Positions 25,584 through 34,162 of a stretch of 64,000 nucleotides of DNA are shown here, in pieces; within the stretch, counting starts at the first letter, position 1; each line of letters begins with the position of its first letter. Source of the stretch: an uncultured Spirochaetales bacterium (GTDB taxonomy: Bacteria > Spirochaetota > Spirochaetia > Sphaerochaetales > Sphaerochaetaceae); contig CALXKL010000001.1 of assembly GCA_944388965.1 (NCBI GenBank), positions 310,001-374,000 on the forward strand. The letters are read 5' to 3'. The translations under genes and the position numbers were made by a program. The notes beneath the pieces are model-generated. The model had not been told where the DNA came from and made no database searches. It worked only from the letters and a program-made list of their open reading frames with translations.

Positions 25584-27050
25584 ATGAGATTCAGAAAGAC
25601 AGCCATGAGCCTTATCGTTGCCGTCATGGTCGCCGCCTCTGTGTTCGCCCAGGGCGTCACGGAGACGCAGAGCGCGGTGAGCGCCTACACGACGGATGCC
25701 AGCCCGAAGTACGTCTTCATGTTCATCGGTGATGGAATGAGCTCCCCTCAGACCAACGCCGCACAGGTCTACAATGGGAACAACGTCTCCGGAGCCATCG
25801 AGCTCGAGAAGCTGACGTTCACGCAGTTCCCCGTCGTCGGTCTGCAGTACACGCAGGACAGCACTTCCTTCTGCCCCGACAGCGCCAGCACGGCCACCAG
25901 CCTCTCCTCCGGCTTCAAGACGCACTCCGGCGTCATCGGAATGGGAGTGGACAAGGTGACCGCAGGCGAGACGATCGCCGAGAAGGTCAAGCAGCAGCTC
26001 GGCTGGAAGGTCGGCATCATCTCCTCTGTCACGCTCAATCACGCTACTCCCGCTGCATACTATGCACACATCGCATCCCGCAATGACTACTACGAGATCG
26101 GCGAGCAGATGGCTGCAAGCGGATTCGACTACTTCGCAGGAGGCTCACTGCTCGAGAACGACGGCGACGCCCTCTACGGGGTCCTGGAAGATGTCGGCTA
26201 CACCGTCACCAGCGACAGGGACACCATCCTCTCCCTGAATGCGGACAGCGGCAAGGTCTATGCCGTCAGCCCGGAGCTGCAGGATGACGGAGCCATGAAG
26301 TATGCCCTCGACATGGACGATGACGACATCACCCTGGCCGAGTTCGTGCGCAAGGGCATCGACGTCCTGTACAACGAGAAGGGCTTCTTCCTCATGTGCG
26401 AAGGTGGAAAGATCGACTGGGCCGGACACGCCAACGACGCTGTGGCCAACATCAGCGACACGATCGCTCTCGACGAGGCCGTCGAGGTCGCCCTCGAGTT
26501 CGCCTTCCAGCATCCGGACGAGACTCTAATCATCGTCACCGGAGACCACGAGACCGGCGGTATGACGATCGGCTATGCCGCAACCGGCTACGACACCGCC
26601 TTCGACATCATGAAGAACCAGAAGATGAGCTTCGTCGCCTTTGACGAGTACGTCGCAAACGAGAAGGCGGCTGGAACCTTCGACTTCGACAGGCTGATGG
26701 AGATGGTCGAGGACGAGTTCGGCCTCACGGCTCCCGGGACGGACAACGACGTGCCAGCACTGGTCATGAACGAGTACGAGTACGCCAGGCTCCAGAAGGC
26801 CTACGAGGATGACAGGAGCGGCAATACGGATGGATACGAGGAGTCCCTCCTGTACGGCGGCTACAACCCGATCTCCATCACGCTGACCCACATCATCAAC
26901 AACAAGGCAGGCATCGGTTGGACGAGCTACGCCCATACCGGACTTCCGGTGCCCGTATACGCCTTCGGCGAGGGTGCCGAGGTCTTCGGTGGTGCCTATG
27001 ACAACACCGAGGTCGCAAAGAAACTCTTCGCCCTGTGCGATGTCGAGTGA
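25584..27050 (+). CDS. phoA: Secreted alkaline phosphatase
   Basis: A 488-residue alkaline phosphatase. A Sec signal peptide (MRFRKTAMSLIVAVMVAASVFAQ) leads it to the periplasm. The first metal Asp lies in FIGDGMS, the nucleophile Ser in CPDSASTATSL, and further metal ligands in HATPAAYYAH, CEGGKIDWAGHAND and VTGDHETGG. It should release phosphate from organic esters in the periplasm. The ATG at 25584 follows GGAGGA at about 25571; the frame stays open further upstream, but that part covers the repeat array and is not coding. A hairpin at 27072 ends the transcript. Confidence 0.93.
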   Translation: MRFRKTAMSLIVAVMVAASVFAQGVTETQSAVSAYTTDASPKYVFMFIGDGMSSPQTNAAQVYNGNNVSGAIELEKLTFTQFPVVGLQYTQDSTSFCPDSASTATSLSSGFKTHSGVIGMGVDKVTAGETIAEKVKQQLGWKVGIISSVTLNHATPAAYYAHIASRNDYYEIGEQMAASGFDYFAGGSLLENDGDALYGVLEDVGYTVTSDRDTILSLNADSGKVYAVSPELQDDGAMKYALDMDDDDITLAEFVRKGIDVLYNEKGFFLMCEGGKIDWAGHANDAVANISDTIALDEAVEVALEFAFQHPDETLIIVTGDHETGGMTIGYAATGYDTAFDIMKNQKMSFVAFDEYVANEKAAGTFDFDRLMEMVEDEFGLTAPGTDNDVPALVMNEYEYARLQKAYEDDRSGNTDGYEESLLYGGYNPISITLTHIINNKAGIGWTSYAHTGLPVPVYAFGEGAEVFGGAYDNTEVAKKLFALCDVE

Positions 27051-27071
27051 GCGACGAATCACGATGACATG

Positions 27072-27097
27072 TCCAGCCTCCAATCCCGGAGGCTGGA
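27072..27097 (+). terminator. Hairpin after the alkaline phosphatase gene
   Basis: A perfect 10-bp stem (TCCAGCCTCC with GGAGGCTGGA) with a 6-base loop. It lacks a clear T run. It overlaps an upstream ATG of the next frame, which argues that YibE/F starts at 27129. Confidence 0.7.
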
Positions 27098-27128
27098 TCT
27101 GTCCATTGCTGAAAGCATTAGAGAACAT

Positions 27129-28262
27129 ATGAACAGTTTCAGAAGAAGAGGCGAAGTGGTCTTCGCCGTCATCCTTGCCGTGGTGTCGCTTGTCCTTTTC
27201 GTTGTTCCCACAGGCTTCCAGCGTTCCATCTATGTGAATGCCGAAGGTGCCAGGGCCAGGGTCATTGCGACCGACGACAGCATGATCATACAGACCGGGC
27301 TCTTCAGACAGGGCGACCAGCGCTGCACGGTGGAAGTGCTTTCCGGATCCCACAAGGGACTTGTAATGGACGGTGTGAACATGCTCTCAGGATCGCTTGC
27401 GGACGACAAGGTCTTCAAGCCTGGCGACATCGCATGGGTCCTGGTCGAGCGCGACGGTGACGACAATCCCATCTTCATCAACATGATCGACCACTACCGC
27501 CTTGGCAAGGAGCTTCTCGGCGCACTTGTCTTCGCGGCGGTTCTCATACTCTTCGCCAGGTTCTCTGGTGTCAGGATAATCATCTCGTTCATCTTCGCCT
27601 TCCTGTGCATCTGGAAGATGCTCATTCCGGCGACTCTGCATGGCCTGAACCCCCTCTTCATGTGCCTGGCGACTCTCATGGCCATCACGGTCACGACACT
27701 GCTTCTCGTCGGAGGCGTGAACAGGCGCAGCCTTGCCGCGATACTCGGCGCACTGAGTTCATCGCTTGCAACTGCGCTGGTGGGTCATGTCATGACCAGC
27801 TGGCTTGCGATTCACGGCTCTGTGCTTGAACAGAGCGAGAGCCTGCTGTATGCGGGATTCCAGAATCTGGACCTCACAAGTCTCTTCATCGGTGTCGTCG
27901 CGCTTTCCGCCGGCGGCGCGATCATGGACCTCTCGATAGACGTGTCTGTCGCCATGGCCGAGGTGAAGGATCATGCTCCCGGCATCTCGCGCTTGGAGCT
28001 TGTGAAATCAGGTATTGCAGTAGGTCGTGCCGGAGTCGGTACCCAGACCACGACACTTCTTCTTGCATACATGGGAGCCTGGCTTTCCGTCATGATGGTA
28101 TACATGGCCCAGTCGACCCCCACATTGAACATCCTCACCGGAAAGATGATCGCATCAGAGATCGTCCAGACGCTCACCGGCTGCACCGGGCTCGTCCTGG
28201 TCACTCCGCTCACCTCGCTCATCGCAGGTTGGCTGTATGTTCCGGCGGGGAGGGACTCTTGA
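27129..28262 (+). CDS. YibE/F-family membrane protein
   Basis: A 377-residue YibE/YibF-type membrane protein of unknown function. After one N-terminal membrane segment, residues 30-115 form an extracytoplasmic beta-rich part (IYVNAEGARARVIATDD... ELLGA). The rest has about seven hydrophobic segments with the family stretch AGGAIMDLSIDVSVAMAEVK and GRAGVGTQTTTLLLAYMG. An in-frame ATG at 27069 lies in the hairpin of the preceding gene and is not used. No ribosome-binding site is obvious at 27129. Confidence 0.85.
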   Translation: MNSFRRRGEVVFAVILAVVSLVLFVVPTGFQRSIYVNAEGARARVIATDDSMIIQTGLFRQGDQRCTVEVLSGSHKGLVMDGVNMLSGSLADDKVFKPGDIAWVLVERDGDDNPIFINMIDHYRLGKELLGALVFAAVLILFARFSGVRIIISFIFAFLCIWKMLIPATLHGLNPLFMCLATLMAITVTTLLLVGGVNRRSLAAILGALSSSLATALVGHVMTSWLAIHGSVLEQSESLLYAGFQNLDLTSLFIGVVALSAGGAIMDLSIDVSVAMAEVKDHAPGISRLELVKSGIAVGRAGVGTQTTTLLLAYMGAWLSVMMVYMAQSTPTLNILTGKMIASEIVQTLTGCTGLVLVTPLTSLIAGWLYVPAGRDS

Positions 28263-28333
28263 CAGTCAAGTGAACCGTCATTACTATAAATTACAAATTG
28301 ACAAAAAATGTCAGAATGTAAGGAAAACATAGA

Positions 28334-30247
28334 ATGGAAATGACGATGCCGCAGCTCTTCTTCAGCAGGGCTGCAAGCGATGGTGAACGCGTCCTCCAGA
28401 TGGAGAAGGACAGCAAGGGGAAGTTCATAAGCCATACATATGCACAGGTCGCGGCCAAGGTCAGGGCGCTTGCCCTGTCCCTGATGGACCTGGGGCTTGG
28501 CAGAGGAGACCTCGTCGGCCACATAAGCGACAACAGGGCCGACTGGCTTGTCGCCGATCTTGCAATCCAGTCCTGCGGCGCCGCGAACGTGCCAAGAGGC
28601 CGTGACAGCATGGCCGGAGAGCTTTCGTTCATCCTGTCGACTACGGAGTCGAGGATAGTGTTCGTCGAGAACGCCCAGATGCTGGACAAGATCCTTTCGA
28701 TACGCAAGGATCTGCCTGTCATGAGGACGATTGTCGTGACGGATGGCTCGAAGCTGACTGCGCTCGACAGCCTTGCAAAGGACCACGATGTCGAGATACT
28801 CCTGCAGGCTGACCTGGTCGAGAAGGGCATGGCAAGGCTTGCATCGGAGTCGTCGAAGGTCGACAGCAGCGTTGCGGCCGGACGAATGGATGAGCTGGCG
28901 ACGGTGATCTTCACCAGCGGCACGACCGGGGAGCCCAAGGGTGTAATGCTCACGCAGTCCAATCTGAACTCCATCGCGGCAGAGATCGACAACATCGGCT
29001 ACCCCATAGGACCGGGTCAGAGATGGCTGTCGGTGCTGCCGGTGTGGCATTCGTTCGAGAGGATCCTCCAGTATGCGATAATCTACCTCAGGAGCACGAT
29101 CGCGTACTCCAAACCCATCGGCAAGATACTGCTCAACGACCTGCAGCGCGTGAATCCACACATCATGGGCTCGGTGCCGAGGATCTGGGAGACGGTCAAG
29201 AACGGCGTCTATGCCCAGATGAAGAGCGCAAAGCCGGTCGTAAGAGGGCTGTTCAACTTCTTCGTCGGCGTCGGCAAGGCGAGGATGAAGTACTACAACC
29301 TGTTCCATGGCCTGACCAGGGACTACAGGAAGCGCAGCCGCATCGTTTCCGTGCTCAGGAGCTTTCTGCCTCTTGCAGTCCTTACACCGTTGTATAGGCT
29401 GGGCGACGCGCTGGTGTTCAGAAAGATAAAGACCAAGCTCGGAAACAGCTTCGTCGTCGGAATCTCCGGCGGCGGATCGCTTCCCCAGGCCGTCGACGAG
29501 TTCTTCAGTGCAATAGGAATAAACGTAGTCGATGGCTACGGCCTCACGGAGACCAGCCCCGTCATCGGCCTCAGACGCTGGGCGAAGAGGGTGCCCGGTA
29601 CCCTCTATCCGTTCGGGAGGATCCAGCTGAAGATCGTCGACGAGAACGGAAGACTCTGCGCACCCGGACAGAAGGGCGTGCTCTATGCAAAGGGACCTCA
29701 GGTGATGAAGGGCTACTACAAGAGACCCGAGCTCACCGCGAAGGTCATTGATGACGAGGGATGGTTCAACACCGGAGACCTTGCCGTGTGGACAGTGAAC
29801 GGCGAGTACTCGATTGTCGGAAGGGCCAAGGACACCATCGTCCTGTCCGGCGGAGAGAACGTGGAGCCCGTGCCGATAGAGGAGACGATCAACGACAGCC
29901 CATACGTCGCTGCAAGCGTCGTCGTGGGCCAGGACAGGAAGTATCTGTCGGCTCTCGTCGTGATCGACCAGGGCATGGTGGAGCGTTATCTGAAGGACAG
30001 CCACATCTATTACACGAACAGGGACGACCTGTACAGGATGCCGGAGGTGCACTCCCTCATCGAAGGCGAGATCCGTGAGCGTGTGAGCACGAAGAACGGC
30101 TTCAGGCCGTTCGAGCAGGTCATGCGCTGTACGCTGCTTGCCCATGCCTTCGAGGTCAACAGGGAGCTGAGCGCCAAGCAGGAGGTCAAGAGGTTCGTCG
30201 TCAACGACATGTACAGGGACCAGATAGAGGCCATGTATGAGAACTGA
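28334..30247 (+). CDS. Long-chain acyl-CoA synthetase (AMP-forming)
   Basis: A 637-residue member of the ANL superfamily, of the FadD15/long-chain type; it activates fatty acids with ATP and CoA. Motifs: P-loop IFTSGTTGEPKGVMLTQSN, WHSFER, YGLTETSPVIG, GWFNTGDLAV, GRAKDTIVLSGGENVEP, and the C-terminal Lys in KNGFRPFEQV. It is cytoplasmic or membrane-associated. The gene appears monocistronic, with an AT-rich 71-bp upstream gap. In this lifestyle it more likely feeds exogenous fatty acids into lipids than beta-oxidation; that is an inference. Confidence 0.93.
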   Translation: MEMTMPQLFFSRAASDGERVLQMEKDSKGKFISHTYAQVAAKVRALALSLMDLGLGRGDLVGHISDNRADWLVADLAIQSCGAANVPRGRDSMAGELSFILSTTESRIVFVENAQMLDKILSIRKDLPVMRTIVVTDGSKLTALDSLAKDHDVEILLQADLVEKGMARLASESSKVDSSVAAGRMDELATVIFTSGTTGEPKGVMLTQSNLNSIAAEIDNIGYPIGPGQRWLSVLPVWHSFERILQYAIIYLRSTIAYSKPIGKILLNDLQRVNPHIMGSVPRIWETVKNGVYAQMKSAKPVVRGLFNFFVGVGKARMKYYNLFHGLTRDYRKRSRIVSVLRSFLPLAVLTPLYRLGDALVFRKIKTKLGNSFVVGISGGGSLPQAVDEFFSAIGINVVDGYGLTETSPVIGLRRWAKRVPGTLYPFGRIQLKIVDENGRLCAPGQKGVLYAKGPQVMKGYYKRPELTAKVIDDEGWFNTGDLAVWTVNGEYSIVGRAKDTIVLSGGENVEPVPIEETINDSPYVAASVVVGQDRKYLSALVVIDQGMVERYLKDSHIYYTNRDDLYRMPEVHSLIEGEIRERVSTKNGFRPFEQVMRCTLLAHAFEVNRELSAKQEVKRFVVNDMYRDQIEAMYEN

Positions 30248-30338
30248 CGGCGCATCCGTGCTGTCGCGCATTGCGGCGTACACAGTCGTGACAATGTCCC
30301 TTTTTCTGCCTCTGGTACTGCTTTCGATTCGCGTTTTC

Positions 30339-30347
30339 TGCTATAAT
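30339..30347 (+). promoter_or_regulatory. Extended -10 promoter of the small barrel gene
   Basis: TGC-TATAAT (30339-30347) is an extended -10 element; the -35 region is weak. It lies 24 bp before the ATG at 30372, which has a GGAGGTG site. Confidence 0.6.
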
Positions 30348-30371
30348 TGATGCATCTTGGAGGTGTGTACC

Positions 30372-30890
30372 ATGAAGAAAGCACTTGCAGTACTGGCGCT
30401 TCTCGCCTGCATCGCGCTACCGTCGTTTGCAGCCGTGACGGACACGATGTTCAACATCGGGTTGCAGAACTCCAGCTCGGTCATGACGATCGATCCGGAG
30501 TCGAAGGGGGATGTGTTCAAGTTCGAACTGGGTCTCCAGGCGGACTTCAACATGATCTTCGACGACGGTCCCGGATTCGATGTCGCCCTGACGGCGGAGC
30601 AGAACTTCAGCTCGCTCGAACTCGGTGTCTACTATGCCCACAAGGTGGATGTGAAGGACAATTTCGACATCGTCGTGATGGCCGGTCCCACGTTCCAGCT
30701 GACGGGCGACTTCGCAATCGGAGCGGACGTGAAGGTGAACTTCCTGATCGACATCACCAGGGACTTCTATGTCAACATCGGCACCGGAGCCCTGATGGAC
30801 ATCGTCGAATTCCCGAAGCATGGAGACCCGGTCACCCACTTTGCGATCGAGATTCCGCTTCCCTCCGTCGCCCTCGGCCTCAGGTTCTAG
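30372..30890 (+). CDS. Small outer-membrane beta-barrel-like protein
   Basis: A 172-residue exported protein of no recognised family. A signal peptide (MKKALAVLALLACIALPSFA) is followed by alternating hydrophobic/polar beta strands rich in Asp and Phe (FKFELGLQADFNMIF, LELGVYYAHKVDV, IVVMAGPTFQL). It ends in LGLRF, with the C-terminal Phe used by outer-membrane barrels for assembly. An eight-stranded OmpX-like barrel is plausible. It has its own promoter and terminator. Confidence 0.7.
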   Translation: MKKALAVLALLACIALPSFAAVTDTMFNIGLQNSSSVMTIDPESKGDVFKFELGLQADFNMIFDDGPGFDVALTAEQNFSSLELGVYYAHKVDVKDNFDIVVMAGPTFQLTGDFAIGADVKVNFLIDITRDFYVNIGTGALMDIVEFPKHGDPVTHFAIEIPLPSVALGLRF

Positions 30891-30911
30891 CAGGAGCTGC
30901 ACATTGCGCAT

Positions 30912-30947
30912 GGAGACCCTCCCTTGCAGGATGCATGGGGGGGCTCC
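30912..30947 (+). terminator. Intrinsic terminator of the small barrel gene
   Basis: GGAG-CCC-CCC on one arm pairs with GGG-GGG-CTCC on the other, with an inner TGCA/TGCA stem, and TCTTTT follows. Confidence 0.8.
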
Positions 30948-30977
30948 TCTTTTCATGGGTCGCCGTTGGAGTCGAAT

Positions 30978-31007
30978 TTGACTTGTGACATATCCCTCTG
31001 ATATATT
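30978..31007 (+). promoter_or_regulatory. Promoter of the FKBP lipoprotein gene
   Basis: TTGACT at 30978-30983 and TATATT at 31002-31007, 18 bp apart; expected start about 31014. Confidence 0.65.
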
Positions 31008-31042
31008 TTCCCACGGGAGAAAGGGAAGGGAGAAAACGGAAA

Positions 31043-31801
31043 GTGCGAAGAGCATCATGGTGTGTGCCTATAGTCTTTTCCTTGATTCTTCTGGCCGCCT
31101 GCGGCGACGAAGGCCGCGATGAGAGCGCCCATGCCCGGCCCGTCGTCCGTTCGACGGCTTCGGATACGGAGGTGCTCGAGGCTCCACAGACGCTCGACGA
31201 CCGCTTCGCCTATGTCCTGGGCTATCAGATGAGCGCGTCGATGGCAGCGAACTTCAGCTCGATCGACACTGCATACATCGCTCTCGGGGCATCGGACTAC
31301 ACCGACGGCGTGTGCCTGTATTCCGAGCAGGAGATGGCGGATATCGCCCTGCAGTACCAGAGCCAGGTCTTCCAGCGGGCCGAGGAGATGTTCAACCAGC
31401 TCAAGGAGGAGAACCTCAGGGAGGCGGAGGCTTTCCTTTCCTCGAATGCGGAGCGTTCCACCGTGGTGACGCTGCGCGATGGCATACAGTACGAGATTCT
31501 CAGACAGGCAAGCCCGGCGGGACGCAGTCCTCAATCCGGATCCCATGTCACTGTGGACTACCAGCTGGTCACTCTCGACGGTCAGGTCATGGACAGCTCC
31601 TACGAGCATGGCGGCGGCACACAGCTGTCGCTTTCCTCCACCATAGAGGGCTTCAGGTCCGTCCTGATGGACATGAGGGAAGGCGAGAAGGTCCGCGCCT
31701 GGATCCATCCCGAATACGGCTACGGACAGTACGGAAACGGGAACATCGGTCCCAATCAGCTACTCATCTTCGACATCGAGCTTGTCAGCGTCGATGATTG
31801 A
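31043..31801 (+). CDS. FKBP-type peptidyl-prolyl isomerase lipoprotein
   Basis: A 252-residue periplasmic folding helper. The signal peptide ends in a lipobox (LLAAC, Cys20), so it is membrane-anchored. Residues 50-140 form an FkpA/Mip-like N-terminal dimerisation domain (DRFAYVLGYQMSASM). Residues 145-250 form the FKBP domain (VTVDYQLVTLDGQVMDSSYEHGG, EGEKVRAWIHPEYGYG). It starts with GTG at 31043. Its 3' end overlaps the convergent HAD phosphatase gene by 42 bp. Confidence 0.92.
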   Translation: MRRASWCVPIVFSLILLAACGDEGRDESAHARPVVRSTASDTEVLEAPQTLDDRFAYVLGYQMSASMAANFSSIDTAYIALGASDYTDGVCLYSEQEMADIALQYQSQVFQRAEEMFNQLKEENLREAEAFLSSNAERSTVVTLRDGIQYEILRQASPAGRSPQSGSHVTVDYQLVTLDGQVMDSSYEHGGGTQLSLSSTIEGFRSVLMDMREGEKVRAWIHPEYGYGQYGNGNIGPNQLLIFDIELVSVDD

Positions 31802-32470
31802 CAGCATCTCCTCATAACAGGATGCATGGAAGCGTATGCGCGGATCTATATCGTCGATCCGTCTGCCAAGATGCAGATACAGGGTGTCGATATCCGAATC
31901 GAGACCTCCCCTGATGTCGCTCGTGAGACTGTCGCCGACCACGAGGCACTCCTGCCTCGAGGCCCCGAGACGTGAAAGCACCACATCGAAGAAGCGTGGA
32001 TCGGGCTTCTGGACACCTATCTCCTCGCTGATCACCACGTCGTGGAAGTACTTCATGGCATCCAGCCTCTCCAGTCTTCCCCTCTGCACCTCGGCGATTC
32101 CGTTCGTGACCACCACGATATCGTGGTCTTTCGACAGGCGCGAAAGCATGTCCTGCGCCCCGTCGATGTAGTAGGCGTTGGATGCAAGCAGCCTGATGAA
32201 GAGACGGCCCGCCTCATGGGCGTCGAGGTCGATTCCGTTGGATTCGAAGAAGAGCGAGAAGCGGCGGTCCTTCAGCGTCGCCATGTCGATCGAGCCTTCC
32301 TCGAATTCCTTCCAGCACAAAGCGTTCGCCTTGTGGTATGATTCAAGAAGGGCATCTGTACAAGGTAGTGCCAGATGTTCGAAGAGGGACGAGATGGCCA
32401 CCCTCTCGGTGGACGCGAAATCCAGGAACGTGCCATCTGCATCCATGAGGATGTATCTATAGTGCGACAT
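31760..32470 (-). CDS. HAD-family phosphatase, YjjG-like
   Basis: A 236-residue HAD hydrolase, subfamily I with an alpha-helical cap, similar to the YjjG/noncanonical pyrimidine nucleotidase group. Motif I MDADGTF with the nucleophile Asp, motif II VVTNG, motif III Lys in QKPDPRF, and motif IV GDSLTSDIRGG. The ATG at 32470 (MSHYRYILMDADGT) is preferred over 32506. Dephosphorylation of nucleotides is the family role, but the substrate is unproven here. Confidence 0.88.
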   Translation of the reverse strand: MSHYRYILMDADGTFLDFASTERVAISSLFEHLALPCTDALLESYHKANALCWKEFEEGSIDMATLKDRRFSLFFESNGIDLDAHEAGRLFIRLLASNAYYIDGAQDMLSRLSKDHDIVVVTNGIAEVQRGRLERLDAMKYFHDVVISEEIGVQKPDPRFFDVVLSRLGASRQECLVVGDSLTSDIRGGLDSDIDTLYLHLGRRIDDIDPRIRFHASCYEEMLSIIDADKLDVEDE

Positions 32471-32520
32471 GCGTCCACTGTATCTGGACATGGTGCACAG
32501 AGGCAATAGGAGGCTTTTCG

Positions 32521-33105
32521 ATGAAGGCGCAGCTTCAATGGCTCATAGGAGGTGTCGTACTCCTCCTGGTTGGGATCTTCGTTCTGGTGAATCCGACGAC
32601 GGTGCTCAAGGTCGCCGTGATAGGTTTCGGCCTGTATACGATGATCGAGGCGCTGTATGCACTTGTGATGTCGTTCTCGTTCCGGAGCGTCGGAGGCGTG
32701 TTCACGTTCAACGCCGTGCGCTCGCTCCTAAGCCTCGTGATCGGACTTCTGGTCGTCTACTTCGCCGCGACCAGCAGCGGCGCGAGCGTGGCCGGCTGGA
32801 CGGTATACCTCATCGCCATCTGGCTTCTTGTGTCGGCGATCGGCGAGATCGTAGAGATACAGGCGCTCAGGAAGGCCGGATTCGACATGTTCAGCGCCTC
32901 GAACGCCATCGTGTCGATCGTGCTTGCCCTGATCATGTTCCTCTTCCCCGTGGTGGTGAACAACGCGATCTTCATCACGGTCGGAATATTCCTCATCCTC
33001 ATCGCCATCGGCCTGATCGTCTGGGGCGTCAGGATGATGATGTTCGAGAAGCGGCTGAAGGACGAGTTCAAGGTCAGCGAGACGGAATGGGAGGAGAAAT
33101 CTTGA
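32521..33105 (+). CDS. HdeD/DUF308-like membrane protein
   Basis: A 194-residue membrane protein with six hydrophobic segments in hairpin pairs, as in the DUF308 (HdeD) family. The repeated pattern LIGGVVLLLVGIFVLVNPTTVLKVAVIGFGLY is typical. Its function is unknown; relatives are linked to acid stress. The -35 box of the his operon promoter overlaps its stop codon. Confidence 0.8.
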   Translation: MKAQLQWLIGGVVLLLVGIFVLVNPTTVLKVAVIGFGLYTMIEALYALVMSFSFRSVGGVFTFNAVRSLLSLVIGLLVVYFAATSSGASVAGWTVYLIAIWLLVSAIGEIVEIQALRKAGFDMFSASNAIVSIVLALIMFLFPVVVNNAIFITVGIFLILIAIGLIVWGVRMMMFEKRLKDEFKVSETEWEEKS

Positions 33106-33130
33106 CCCGATGGGGCCACTTGCCTAAAAT
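33102..33130 (+). promoter_or_regulatory. Promoter of the histidine operon
   Basis: TTGACC (33102-33107) and TAAAAT (33125-33130), with an ideal 17-bp spacer. The expected start, about 33137, is just before the AGGAGGAG site of the leader peptide. Confidence 0.75.
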
Positions 33131-33158
33131 GTAGGCAGAAAGGAGGAGACGTCCGCAT

Positions 33159-33206
33159 ATGAAGGCATATCACCGCCATCATCATTTCATCGAAGTCAGG
33201 CGGTGA
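33159..33206 (+). CDS. hisL: Histidine operon leader peptide
   Basis: A 15-residue frame, MKAYHRHHHFIEVRR, with four His codons in five positions (residues 5, 7, 8, 9). It is preceded by AGGAGGAG about 10 bases upstream and placed between the his promoter and a terminator. A ribosome slowed at these codons would sense the charging of tRNA-His. This is the signature of ribosome-mediated attenuation as in enteric bacteria. Confidence 0.85.
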   Translation: MKAYHRHHHFIEVRR

Positions 33207-33259
33207 CATCGGCGGGCTGTCCAGAGGAACCCTCGTCATTGTCACGAGGGTCTTTTTTT
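33171..33259 (+). terminator. Histidine operon attenuator
   Basis: CACCGCC (33171-33177), inside the His codons, pairs with GGCGGTG (33199-33205) at the leader stop codon: the 1:2 pause hairpin. The terminator is ACCCTCGT (33229-33236) with ACGAGGGT (33244-33251), followed by a run of seven T. The antiterminator pairing (2:3) could not be settled by eye. Confidence 0.8.
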
Positions 33260-33278
33260 ATCCATATGGGAGGTTGAG

Positions 33279-34151
33279 ATGGACGAGCAGAGGAGACTGA
33301 GGATAGCGATCCAGAAGAGCGGCAGGCTTTCGGAGAAGAGCCTTGATATAGTGCACAGCTGCGGAATCGACTTCAATGCCGATGGCAGAGTGCTCAGGGA
33401 GGTCGCATCGAACTTCCCTCTGGAGTTCCTCTTCGTGCGCGATGACGACATCCCCACCTATGTCGCAGACGATGTGGCGGACATCGGCATCGTCGGACGC
33501 AACGAGGTGGACGAGTCCGGCTACGAGCTTGAGGTCGTCCGGGACCTGGGCTTCGCCGCCTGCCGTCTGTCCATAGCCGTTCCGGAAGGGTTCCGCTATG
33601 AAGGACTGAAGAGCCTGGAGGGCAGAAGAATCGCGACAAGCTATCCGCGCATCCTTTCCGGCATTCTCGAGGACAACGGAGTGAAGGCGACGCTCGTCAC
33701 CGTCTCCGGCAGCGTCGAGATAACCCCGACTGTCGGAATCGCCGACTGCATATGCGACCTGGTCAGCACCGGCACCACGCTCAGGATGAACGGGCTCAGG
33801 GAGGTCGAGGCGATCTACCACACCTCCGCGGTCATGGTGTGCAGACCCGGCTTCCGCCAGGACGGGGAGAAGGCGGCCATCCTCGACCGCCTGCTGCTCA
33901 GGATGGACACGGTCAACAACGCCAGGAAGAAGAAGTACATCCTGTTCAACCTCCCTGCGGACAGAATCGACGATGCCGCCCGCATCGTGGGCGGAATGAA
34001 GAGTCCGACGGTCACGCCTCTCCTCGACAGGTCCTGGGTGTCTGTCCAGTCCGTGATCGCGGAGGACCGTTTCTGGTCTGTATTCGAGGACCTGAGGGCC
34101 ATCGGCGCCGAGGGCATACTCGTCATGCCGATCGAGAAGATGTCGGACTGA
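33279..34151 (+). CDS. hisG: ATP phosphoribosyltransferase, long form
   Basis: A 290-residue HisG that catalyses the first step of histidine synthesis (ATP plus PRPP). It is the long, hexameric form that needs no HisZ. The catalytic half has IAIQKSGRLSEKSLDI, DVADIGIVGRN and the PRPP loop ADCICDLVSTGTTLRMNGL. The C-terminal third (about 210-285: YILFNLPADRID) is the ACT-like domain that binds histidine for feedback inhibition. A GGAGGTTGAG site precedes the ATG. First gene of an eight-gene his operon. Confidence 0.97.
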   Translation: MDEQRRLRIAIQKSGRLSEKSLDIVHSCGIDFNADGRVLREVASNFPLEFLFVRDDDIPTYVADDVADIGIVGRNEVDESGYELEVVRDLGFAACRLSIAVPEGFRYEGLKSLEGRRIATSYPRILSGILEDNGVKATLVTVSGSVEITPTVGIADCICDLVSTGTTLRMNGLREVEAIYHTSAVMVCRPGFRQDGEKAAILDRLLLRMDTVNNARKKKYILFNLPADRIDDAARIVGGMKSPTVTPLLDRSWVSVQSVIAEDRFWSVFEDLRAIGAEGILVMPIEKMSD

Positions 34152-34162
34152 GGAGGCTGATG

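Noticed and set aside
27971-30283. A 770-residue open frame on the minus strand
   Set aside because: It is antisense to the acyl-CoA synthetase and YibE/F genes, has no domain or start signal, and is explained by GC-rich codon bias.
33752-34160. Upstream extension of the hisD frame
   Set aside because: It runs inside hisG in another frame and is Arg/His/Gly-rich; the true start follows AGGAGG at 34151.
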